A stretch of DNA of 32,136 nt from an uncultured bacterium (lineage in GTDB: Bacteria; Fidelibacterota; Marinisomatia; Marinisomatales; UBA1611), in assembly GCA_905478065.1 (NCBI GenBank), contig CAJQGZ010000089.1:1-32136 (forward strand). The letters run 5' to 3'. Numbering within the stretch: position 1 is the first letter of the stretch; each line of letters opens with the position of its first letter. The notes beneath the pieces are model-generated. The model had not been told where the DNA came from and ran no database searches. It saw nothing but the letters and a program-made list of their open reading frames with translations. The translations under genes were made by a program, and so were the position numbers. Below, in pieces: positions 1-5,885 of the stretch.

Positions 1-137
1 CTTTTAGTAGTGGCAGGATCACACATCAGAGAGCCGATAATAGCAGATTTGAGTGGTCTTATGAGCCAGGTACACAAGGTGGCGGAGATGACGCTAAAAT
101 TGGTACGCTGGGTAATAGAACTGCAATTGCGCAATAA
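1..137 (+). CDS. Type IV pilin-like protein, 3' fragment (array member P0)
   Basis: Open frame entering from the left edge (first full codon at 3) and stopping with TAA at 135-137; 44 residues are visible. The tail contains GRITHQRADNSRFEWSYEPG followed by a Gly/Asp-rich end with GTLGNR. It matches the C-termini of the genes at 677 (SRITHQRADNSRYFWNYD, GSLGNR) and 3305 (GRITHQRADNTRWQWSY), so this is the end of another member of the pilin array, of the type called A here. The N-terminal prepilin segment lies outside the window. The next gene begins 25 nt downstream, consistent with one operon. Identity as a pilin is inferred from the paralogues. Confidence 0.85.
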   Translation, partial: FSSGRITHQRADNSRFEWSYEPGTQGGGDDAKIGTLGNRTAIAQ

Positions 138-162
138 AAACTATAAGAATTAATAGGAGTAA

Positions 163-651
163 ATGATGAATTCAACAAATAAAAATGGTTTTACTTTAAT
201 AGAATTAATAATGGTTATTATCATTATTGGTATTCTAGCAGCAGTTTCAATACCTAGGTTTGCTGTTGTCATTAGGCAGGGCGAAGCAGCATCTGAGCAA
301 GGTATTATAACACAAGTTGTCGAAGGTTTAGAAACATGGGCAATGGAAGAGTTTATGGATACAGGAATTAAATCTTGGCCTGAGAACCCTTTCAGCGTAC
401 TAACATCTATCTCTTTTGAATACGATAGTACCAATACTGACATGACTAGTTTGGTTGGTGGTGAATGGATTTTTACAGGCCAGACAGAAAGAACATTTGG
501 CAACATATCTTTAGCAAATGCAATTGTGCACAGGCGTGTTGAAGATAGTCTATCTGTTTGGATTTATGACCCCGCTAATGGTGCTATAAGTCATGGAGAT
601 TCACCCTATTTACCTTTCACTAAAATATTTAAAGGCGATTTAGCCCAATAA
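163..651 (+). CDS. Type IV pilin-like protein (array member P1, type B)
   Basis: 162-residue prepilin. The leader MMNSTNKNG ends in Gly and is followed by FTLIELIMV, with Glu at mature position 5 and a hydrophobic helix to about residue 30, the class III signal cut and N-methylated by prepilin peptidase. The soluble part carries SWPENPF (about 67-73), EWIFTG and a late HRRVEDSLSVWIYDP segment. It resembles the gene at 2794 most closely (same SWPENPF, WIFTG and V-W-x-Y-x-P segments). An AGGAGT ribosome site at 155-160 suits either ATG at 163 or 166. Role inferred: a major or alternative subunit of a pilus or pseudopilus fibre. Whether it is a T4P pilin or a GspG-like pseudopilin cannot be settled from sequence alone. 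Confidence 0.9.
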   Translation: MMNSTNKNGFTLIELIMVIIIIGILAAVSIPRFAVVIRQGEAASEQGIITQVVEGLETWAMEEFMDTGIKSWPENPFSVLTSISFEYDSTNTDMTSLVGGEWIFTGQTERTFGNISLANAIVHRRVEDSLSVWIYDPANGAISHGDSPYLPFTKIFKGDLAQ

Positions 652-676
652 ATAGAGTTTAAAAAGGAGTCTGATT

Positions 677-1141
677 ATGAAGAACAAGTATAATAAAGGT
701 TTTACACTGATCGAGTTAATCATTGTAATGGTTATTCTTGGAATCATGGCGGCCGTAGCGGTTCCAAGATACCTAGATAGTATTTCTAATGCAGAAGAAT
801 CTGCAGAAAATGCTGTAATAAGCAGCATAAAATCTGGCTTAAAGCAATATGCAAATAATAAGCTATATAGTGAAGGTAGAGCCATTTGGCCGACAAACCC
901 TTTTGATGCTCTTTCAGAGTTGCCAGTTGGGTATGATTCGAACGACAATGGAAACGAATCTGAGATAGGGCAACTTGATGGTGTTGCTGATCAGGATGGT
1001 GAGTGGACTTTCGATATGAATAACTCTAGAATAACGCATCAACGTGCTGATAATTCTAGATATTTTTGGAATTATGATAGAGGGGTTCAGGCTGGTGACA
1101 ATGCTAGTATTGGTTCTCTTGGAAACAGACAAGAATTATAA
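677..1141 (+). CDS. Type IV pilin-like protein (array member P2, type A)
   Basis: 154-residue prepilin with leader MKNKYNKG, then FTLIELIIVMVILGIMAAVA with Glu5. The soluble domain has IWPTNPFDAL (about 70-79), an Asp/Asn/Gly-rich stretch (YDSNDNGNESEIGQLDG) that could bind calcium as the GspG pseudopilin loop does, then EWTFD and ITHQRADNSRYFWNYD. The tail with GSLGNR pairs it with the truncated P0 and with P8. AAGGAG at 664-669 is a well-placed ribosome site and the gene lies 25 nt after P1. The calcium idea is an inference from the acidic loop only. Confidence 0.9.
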   Translation: MKNKYNKGFTLIELIIVMVILGIMAAVAVPRYLDSISNAEESAENAVISSIKSGLKQYANNKLYSEGRAIWPTNPFDALSELPVGYDSNDNGNESEIGQLDGVADQDGEWTFDMNNSRITHQRADNSRYFWNYDRGVQAGDNASIGSLGNRQEL

Positions 1142-1168
1142 TTAAAAACTACATAATAAGATTTAAAA

Positions 1169-1558
1169 ATGAAGAAAAATTTAAATAGTGGTTTTACACT
1201 AATAGAACTAGTAATAATCATGGTAATCTTAGGTGTTTTAGCTGCTGTAGCAGTTCCAAGGTTAGGGAATACAATTGATTCTTCTGAACAATCAGCTGAA
1301 GAAGCAGTCATTGGAAACCTAAGATCTGCTTTAGAAGTCTATGCAATGGACCAAGTTGTAAATAATTCAAACAAAAGTTATCCTGATAACCCATTTGAGG
1401 CACTTGACGATAAGAGCAAAAATGATTTATATAACAATAATTGGCAAATAGGCGGATTTGGTAATGACGGCATAAATCATGTCAGAAATGATGGATCGAG
1501 ATCATTCTGGAGCTATAACTCTGATAATGGCGAAATTCAGTTCGGATACACGCAATAA
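1169..1558 (+). CDS. Type IV pilin-like protein (array member P3, type C)
   Basis: 129-residue prepilin: leader MKKNLNSG, then FTLIELVIIMVILGVLAAVA with Glu5. The soluble part is short: helix to about residue 65 (LEVYAMDQVV), SYPDNPFEAL, then HVRNDGSRSFWSYNSDNGEI near the end. The first 40 residues are identical to those of the next gene, which starts on the last base of this stop codon (TAATG at 1556-1560), so the two are very likely translationally coupled. Upstream there is no strong Shine-Dalgarno motif. It belongs to the compact type C group (1169-2764), which lacks the longer C-terminal tail of type A. Confidence 0.9.
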   Translation: MKKNLNSGFTLIELVIIMVILGVLAAVAVPRLGNTIDSSEQSAEEAVIGNLRSALEVYAMDQVVNNSNKSYPDNPFEALDDKSKNDLYNNNWQIGGFGNDGINHVRNDGSRSFWSYNSDNGEIQFGYTQ

Positions 1559-1677
1559 TGAAGAAAAACTTAAACAGCGGTTTTACGCTAATAGAATTAG
1601 TAATTATCATGGTAATCTTAGGTGTCTTAGCTGCCGTAGCAGTTCCAAGGTTAGGGAATACAATTGATTCTTCTGAA
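1247..1677 (+). repeat. Duplicated 5' segment of pilins P3 and P4
   Basis: The 42 bases at 1247-1288 are identical to 1636-1677 (offset 389), and a further 22-base identical run follows six mismatched-codon bases later (1295-1316 and 1684-1705). Upstream, 1169-1246 and 1558-1635 encode the same residues but differ at several third positions. The identical core encodes the end of the N-terminal helix (VAVPRLGNTIDSSE). Confidence 0.85.
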
Positions 1678-1926
1678 GAAGCTGCTGAAGAAGCAGTCAT
1701 TGGAAGTCTCAGCTCAGCTATAGAAGTTTACGCAATGGATCAAGTAGTTTTAAACTCAGTAAAGAGTTACCCGTTAAACCCGTTTGATGCATTAGATACA
1801 AAAAGTAAAAATGATCTTCTATTTTCAAAAGGCTGGTGGTTTAGCAACGGGAATATTCGACATACTAGAAATGATGGCAGTGAATTAACCTGGGGATACA
1901 ATACATCAACTGGAGAGATTAATTGA
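1558..1926 (+). CDS. Type IV pilin-like protein (array member P4, type C)
   Basis: 122 residues, the shortest complete member. The leader and N-terminal helix are identical to P3 over residues 1-40. The soluble part then diverges: SYPLNPFDAL, GWWFSNGNIRHTRNDGSELT and WGYNTSTGEIN at the very end. The ATG overlaps the P3 stop by one base and no ribosome site is visible within the P3 3' end, so coupled translation is the likely route. Probable recent duplicate of P3 with divergence concentrated in the exposed domain. Function inferred as a fibre subunit. Confidence 0.9.
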   Translation: MKKNLNSGFTLIELVIIMVILGVLAAVAVPRLGNTIDSSEEAAEEAVIGSLSSAIEVYAMDQVVLNSVKSYPLNPFDALDTKSKNDLLFSKGWWFSNGNIRHTRNDGSELTWGYNTSTGEIN

Positions 1927-2327
1927 TGAAAAAATTGTTTAACGAAGGATTCACACTGATTGAATTAGTAATCATCATGGTAGTACTTGGAATTTTAGCA
2001 GCAGTTGCTGTCCCTAGAATGGGTAACACAATTGCATCGTCTGAAGAAGCTGCTGAAAATACGGTTTTAGCTTCTCTTCGAACTGCTGTTGAAGTCTATG
2101 CAATGGACCAAGTGGTCAAAAACTCAAATAAAAGCTATCCGTACAATCCTTTTGACGAGCTTGATAAATTGCCAGAAGGTTACACGAATGATGGCTACCT
2201 TGATGCAGATGGTGAATGGATATTTACATCTGATAATTACATTGCTCACCAAAGAAATGACAACACTCGGCACAAATGGTATTATGATGTAAGCACTGGT
2301 TTATTTGGAGCTAGAGTTGATTACTAA
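1926..2327 (+). CDS. Type IV pilin-like protein (array member P5, type C)
   Basis: Starts at ATG 1926, overlapping the P4 stop by one base (TGATG). A TTG in frame at 1923 would add one residue but is less likely. GGAG at 1911-1914 is a usable ribosome site. The 133-residue prepilin has leader MKKLFNEG, then FTLIELVIIMVVLGILAAVA with Glu5; SYPYNPFDEL; an acidic loop NDGYLDADGEW; and AHQRNDNTRHKWYYDVSTG. It shares EVYAMDQVV with P3 and P4, and part of the acidic loop with type A members, so it looks intermediate between the two groups. Confidence 0.9.
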   Translation: MKKLFNEGFTLIELVIIMVVLGILAAVAVPRMGNTIASSEEAAENTVLASLRTAVEVYAMDQVVKNSNKSYPYNPFDELDKLPEGYTNDGYLDADGEWIFTSDNYIAHQRNDNTRHKWYYDVSTGLFGARVDY

Positions 2328-2377
2328 ACTCGATAGAGATTTTTATGAATTTATTACAACAAAAAGAAAGTTTTAAA

Positions 2378-2764
2378 ATGGTCGCATCAAAAAAATTGCG
2401 TGAAGGTTTTACGCTAGTTGAGCTAATTATTGTAATGGTTATCCTAGGAATTATGGCAGCAGTCGCAGTACCAAAAATGGGTAACATTATATCTCAATCC
2501 GCTGAAGCTGCTGAAAATGCTATACTTGCCCAGCTAGAATCTGCTGCGGAGATCAAAGCATTGGACAATGTTTTATTAACAGGGTATAAAACATATCCTT
2601 CGAATCCTTTTAACGAGTTAGAGAAAACGCCATCAGGTTACACAAATGGTACTGATTCTGGTCAAGAAGATGCATGGTGGTTTTCAGCAGATAAAGTTTA
2701 TCATAGGAGAAATGGCACAAGTTATTTTTGGAGCTATAACTCTAGTAACGGGGAAATAAATTAA
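2378..2764 (+). CDS. Type IV pilin-like protein (array member P6, type C)
   Basis: Prepilin with FTLVELIIVMVILGIMAAVA and Glu5. I chose ATG 2378 because it gives a ten-residue leader (MVASKKLREG) like its neighbours. An in-frame ATG at 2345 would give a 21-residue leader, and neither start has a strong ribosome site. The soluble domain has TYPSNPFNEL, an Asn/Asp/Gly loop, AWWFSADKVYHRRNGTS and FWSYNSSNGEIN as the final residues, like P3 and P4. Fibre subunit by inference. Confidence 0.87.
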   Translation: MVASKKLREGFTLVELIIVMVILGIMAAVAVPKMGNIISQSAEAAENAILAQLESAAEIKALDNVLLTGYKTYPSNPFNELEKTPSGYTNGTDSGQEDAWWFSADKVYHRRNGTSYFWSYNSSNGEIN

Positions 2765-2793
2765 ATTTAACAAAATAAGAATGAGGCAATTAA

Positions 2794-3276
2794 ATGCAAC
2801 ATATGAAAAATAAAAACGGATTTACGATAATAGAGCTTATCATGGTCATGATCATAATCGGAGTTTTAGCGGCAGTCGCTATTCCACGGTTTCAAGATAT
2901 TGTAATTGAAAGTGAAGTTGCTGTAGAACAACGAATATTGAATACTATCTATGATGGTTTGGAGACCTATGCTCGTGAGCAATACATTGCGAACGGTGTT
3001 CGTTCCTGGCCAGAAAATCCATTCGTAGCACTATCTAAACTTCCACCAGATTATGATGCTGACCTTTTTGTACTATCTCAAATGAAAGATAGGGACTGGA
3101 TTTTTACAGGCGAAGGAAACAACCCTACCTACAACCTTGCAATAGCCCATTTAAGAAAATCTGATAGCATTGCGGTTTGGAAATACAATCCTAACGATGG
3201 AAAAATTGAACATAATGGCGCTCCATTTGGTCCTATCAACATCGTTCATAGAGTGAATGGTACTGGCGGTAATTAG
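2794..3276 (+). CDS. Type IV pilin-like protein (array member P7, type B)
   Basis: 160-residue prepilin: leader MQHMKNKNG, then FTIIELIMVMIIIGVLAAVA with Glu5. The soluble domain has SWPENPFVAL, DWIFTGEGN and IAHLRKSDSIAVWKYNP, the same order of segments as P1 (163-651). GAGG at 2783-2786 supports the start at 2794; an internal ATG at 2803 is possible. With the following gene it repeats the B-then-A order seen at P1-P2. Confidence 0.9.
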   Translation: MQHMKNKNGFTIIELIMVMIIIGVLAAVAIPRFQDIVIESEVAVEQRILNTIYDGLETYAREQYIANGVRSWPENPFVALSKLPPDYDADLFVLSQMKDRDWIFTGEGNNPTYNLAIAHLRKSDSIAVWKYNPNDGKIEHNGAPFGPINIVHRVNGTGGN

Positions 3277-3304
3277 AAATATTTATAAATAAGGAATTAT
3301 TATC

Positions 3305-3799
3305 ATGAAGAAAAATAATAAAAATGGTTTTACCTTAATTGAATTAATAATGGTTATGATCATCTTGGGTATTTTGTCTGCAGTGGCTATTCCAAGATAC
3401 TTAGAAACCATACAAAAATCTGAGATCACAGCAGAAGATGCTGTAATAGATAAACTCTGTGCTGCTCTTGAGAATTATGCTCAGCATAAAATGCTAACTA
3501 AAGGAAGACGATACTGGCCGGAAAACCCATTCGAAGCTTTAGAAACGTTACCTCAGACGTATACCACTGACGGTAACGACAGCGATACTGATAATGAGTG
3601 GACATTTGTAAATTGGTATTCTGGCGATGAAAATTCTGGAGGCGTTTCTGGAAGGATTACGCATCAGAGAGCTGACAACACAAGATGGCAGTGGTCTTAC
3701 AATGCGGGTATTAATCACGGAACAGACAAAGATGTAACCGGTACTCTTTATATTAGAACCGAGCTTGGTACAGCGGGGTCTGAAGTACGTTTTCAATAA
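3305..3799 (+). CDS. Type IV pilin-like protein (array member P8, type A)
   Basis: 164-residue prepilin and last member of the array: leader MKKNNKNG, then FTLIELIMVMIILGILSAVA with Glu5. The soluble domain has YWPENPFEAL, an acidic loop TTDGNDSDTDNEW, and GRITHQRADNTRWQWSY, close to P0 and P2. AAGGA at 3291-3295 is the ribosome site. A strong hairpin followed by T-rich sequence lies 35 nt downstream, so the major array transcript can end here. Confidence 0.9.
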   Translation: MKKNNKNGFTLIELIMVMIILGILSAVAIPRYLETIQKSEITAEDAVIDKLCAALENYAQHKMLTKGRRYWPENPFEALETLPQTYTTDGNDSDTDNEWTFVNWYSGDENSGGVSGRITHQRADNTRWQWSYNAGINHGTDKDVTGTLYIRTELGTAGSEVRFQ

Positions 3800-3834
3800 T
3801 AAATAAAAATTCAATTTTATTGATATTATCATTT

Positions 3835-3872
3835 AAGGCTTCGTTAATAATAGCGAAGCCTTTGTAATTTTT
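3835..3872 (+). terminator. Rho-independent-type terminator after the pilin array
   Basis: Perfect 9-bp inverted repeat, AAGGCTTCG at 3835-3843 and CGAAGCCTT at 3854-3862, with a 10-nt AT-rich loop. It is followed by TGTAATTTTT, a broken T tract. It lies between the last major pilin-like gene and the first minor pilin-like gene, so it probably ends or attenuates the array transcript. Read-through would supply less message for the downstream minor pilins. Confidence 0.75.
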
Positions 3873-3879
3873 GGAGTAA

Positions 3880-4350
3880 ATGTTGTTTAAAAAATTAAAA
3901 TCAAATTCTGGCGTTACTATGATAGAACTCGTGATTGTATTAGCGATCATGGGTATCCTTGCAGTTACCGTTGTTCCTATGTTCAGTCAACTTCAACATA
4001 AATCACAAGTCAGTAGAAATTTATCAAATATGAAAATTATTCAAGAAGCATTTTTAAACCATTACTATACCACGTATGCAATCGGCGCGCCTCAAGTCCC
4101 TCCTCCCCCTGTCGATAGTTTAATGACAGATGTTTGGTGTAATACGCCAATGGACTCTTCAATTAATTTTAAAACGCCAAATGAACTATTTGGTACAGGT
4201 GAAATACCAAAGAACTCAAATCATGTTCCTTTTGTTTATCGCAGTTGGATTGATACAGAAATTGATGGCAGACAAAAAAGAAAGATTCTGATTAAGGATA
4301 GTGACGCAGACAGTCCATCCTATGGTGAATTTCTTTTATTTACAATCTAA
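3880..4350 (+). CDS. Prepilin-like protein, first of the minor pilin group
   Basis: 156 residues. Leader MLFKKLKSNSG, then VTMIELVIVLAIMGILAVTV: the residue after the cut is Val instead of the usual Phe, but Glu5 and the hydrophobic helix are present. The soluble part has FSQLQHKSQVSRNLSNMKII, a Pro-rich turn (PQVPPPPVDS) and a C-terminal beta-rich region. It lacks the WP.NPF and R.D..W.Y signatures of the upstream array. GGAG at 3873-3876 is the ribosome site, directly after the hairpin. Likely a minor pilin or pseudopilin; its exact equivalent (GspG, GspH or an MSHA minor pilin) is not clear. Confidence 0.82.
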   Translation: MLFKKLKSNSGVTMIELVIVLAIMGILAVTVVPMFSQLQHKSQVSRNLSNMKIIQEAFLNHYYTTYAIGAPQVPPPPVDSLMTDVWCNTPMDSSINFKTPNELFGTGEIPKNSNHVPFVYRSWIDTEIDGRQKRKILIKDSDADSPSYGEFLLFTI

Positions 4351-4390
4351 CTATTGTTTTTTTATATCAAGCCTTAGATTTAATTAGGGT

Positions 4391-4888
4391 ATGAAAATAA
4401 TAAAACACACAAAACAATCTTCATTATTATCCTCAAAAGGTTTTTCTTTAATTGAACTAGTTATAGTTATGATAATTCTAGGTATCATCATAGCAGCTTC
4501 TTCATCTAGGTTACGCGACATCACAGTTAATGTTAGAATTAACTCTGCTGCCAATCAAATAACTTCAGATATTGACCAAGCAAAAAGCATGTCTATGGGT
4601 CGTAGAAAACAAATAAAATTTGTATTTAATCAAAATAATGAGACATATACTATTTATGAAGAAAATAATTTATTTACTGATTACCCAGGAAGCCTTAATG
4701 GTGTAGTTAGCCTGTCCGAAACCAATAATTCTGGTGTAGACATTACTTCCGTGAATTTAAATGGTACAAATATTTTAACTTTTGATAAATGGGGAACATG
4801 TCTCCAAGGAGGGACAATTATACTAAATCAATATAAAGAAATTCATGTGAAAAAAATCACGGGTTTTTGGGAAATAAAAAATTTATGA
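4391..4888 (+). CDS. GspH/FimT-like minor prepilin
   Basis: 165 residues. A 17-residue leader ends KG, then FSLIELVIVMIILGIIIAAS with Glu5. The following SAANQITSDIDQAKSMSMGRRKQIKFVF is the typical GspH/FimT pattern (helix, then a basic segment leading into beta strands with a Gly-rich DKWGTCLQGGTI turn). GspH-type proteins form part of the tip-initiating complex of pseudopili. The AGGGT just before the ATG is too close to be a good ribosome site. Its 3' end overlaps the next gene by 4 nt (ATGA), indicating coupled translation. Placement as GspH-like is from pattern recognition, moderately sure. Confidence 0.82.
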   Translation: MKIIKHTKQSSLLSSKGFSLIELVIVMIILGIIIAASSSRLRDITVNVRINSAANQITSDIDQAKSMSMGRRKQIKFVFNQNNETYTIYEENNLFTDYPGSLNGVVSLSETNNSGVDITSVNLNGTNILTFDKWGTCLQGGTIILNQYKEIHVKKITGFWEIKNL

Positions 4889-5295
4889 TTATCAAAAAAA
4901 CTATTTCCGGTTTTGCTTTGGTAGAAATTGTAGTTGTCGCTCTGCTTCTCGGCGGTGCTTTTATTGTTTTTATCGAGGCTCTAAACCATACTAAAAAAAT
5001 GCAAGTTAAATCTGAAGTAAAAACAATTCAGACCGTTCTTTTAAATAGTAAAATAAACCAAATCCGCAATACTCAATTCATTGCTATTGCTTCTATAAAT
5101 AACTTTTTAGAATTTGAAAGCAACCCTGGTTATTTTTATAAAGTTAGTGTAAAGCACACTGATCAAACCTTTACAACAATATACGATAATATGACAACAG
5201 ATTTTAAATTAATCACTATAGAAATCAGACATGGACCAGCTCAAGAGGTGGCTCCAATCTTGAGCGATACTTTTGTTGTCAGTAATATTATTTAG
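4885..5295 (+). CDS. GspI/PilV-like minor prepilin
   Basis: Started at ATG 4885, which overlaps the previous stop as ATGA. A TTG at 4867 would extend it by six residues but is less convincing. The 136-residue product has leader MIIKKTISG, then FALVEIVVVALLLGGAFIVF with Glu5, and a small soluble domain. Size, position between an H-like and a J-like gene, and a leader with FALVE point to the GspI/PilV/MshD class that joins the minor pilin tip complex. No further motif allows a firmer name. Confidence 0.78.
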   Translation: MIIKKTISGFALVEIVVVALLLGGAFIVFIEALNHTKKMQVKSEVKTIQTVLLNSKINQIRNTQFIAIASINNFLEFESNPGYFYKVSVKHTDQTFTTIYDNMTTDFKLITIEIRHGPAQEVAPILSDTFVVSNII

Positions 5296-5309
5296 ATAGT
5301 GAAGGATGA

Positions 5310-5885
5310 ATGAATAATAACAAACATATTAAAATCACATCAAAAGGCTTTACTCTTATTGAATTAATTATCACAGTGGTTGCAATCGGTATATTCGGAG
5401 GGATTACTGCAAATATCTTAGCAAATGCTTCAAAAATATATTCAGAGACTTTAAAAAAACAAAAATTTGTCTCTGAGGCAAGATCATCTTTTTTTCAACT
5501 AAATAGGAATCTAAGTTTGCAAACGTGGCCTACTAATGACAATATTATAAATTCAAAAACAATTGATATCAAAAGTGCAAATAATACTCGATTACAATAT
5601 AGTTTTTTAAGTAATAGTGAGCTTCGTTTTAGTATTTATCAACATCCTAATTTAGAGCCTACTTCACAAACCTTATCCACAATTACAGACTTTAATTCGT
5701 CAAACATTTTCTATTATGATGCTCAAAATAATTTCATTATTGATGACTTGTACTCTGATAATATTACTTTAAACAAAATAAATATTTTATTTAATAGTTC
5801 AGGTGATGGATATCTAATGAATTTTGAAAGTTATATTTCTCCTTATAATTATCAGTTTGGGAAACCAATGGACTATCATGAGTAA
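5310..5885 (+). CDS. GspJ/PilW-like minor prepilin
   Basis: 191 residues. The leader ends SKG, then FTLIELIITVVAIGIFGGIT with Glu5, followed by a helix (SETLKKQKFVSEARSSFFQLNRNLS) and a beta-rich domain. This layout (conserved R in the post-helix segment, about 190 residues) is that of the GspJ/PilW/MshO family. AAGGA at 5302-5306 sits close to the start. Its last codons overlap the start of the next gene by 8 nt. Name by position and architecture, not by a diagnostic motif. Confidence 0.78.
   Translation: MNNNKHIKITSKGFTLIELIITVVAIGIFGGITANILANASKIYSETLKKQKFVSEARSSFFQLNRNLSLQTWPTNDNIINSKTIDIKSANNTRLQYSFLSNSELRFSIYQHPNLEPTSQTLSTITDFNSSNIFYYDAQNNFIIDDLYSDNITLNKINILFNSSGDGYLMNFESYISPYNYQFGKPMDYHE

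Noticed and set aside
150-1700. Minus-strand open frames opposite each pilin gene, with similar ends resembling one another
   Set aside because: They mirror the conserved N-terminal prepilin codons, which is why they look alike. They lack ribosome sites and sensible proteins.
5824-5877. Upstream ATG start for the LamG-bearing protein
   Set aside because: It would place 18 hydrophobic codons inside the previous gene. ATG 5878 gives the normal short basic leader and an 8-nt overlap.
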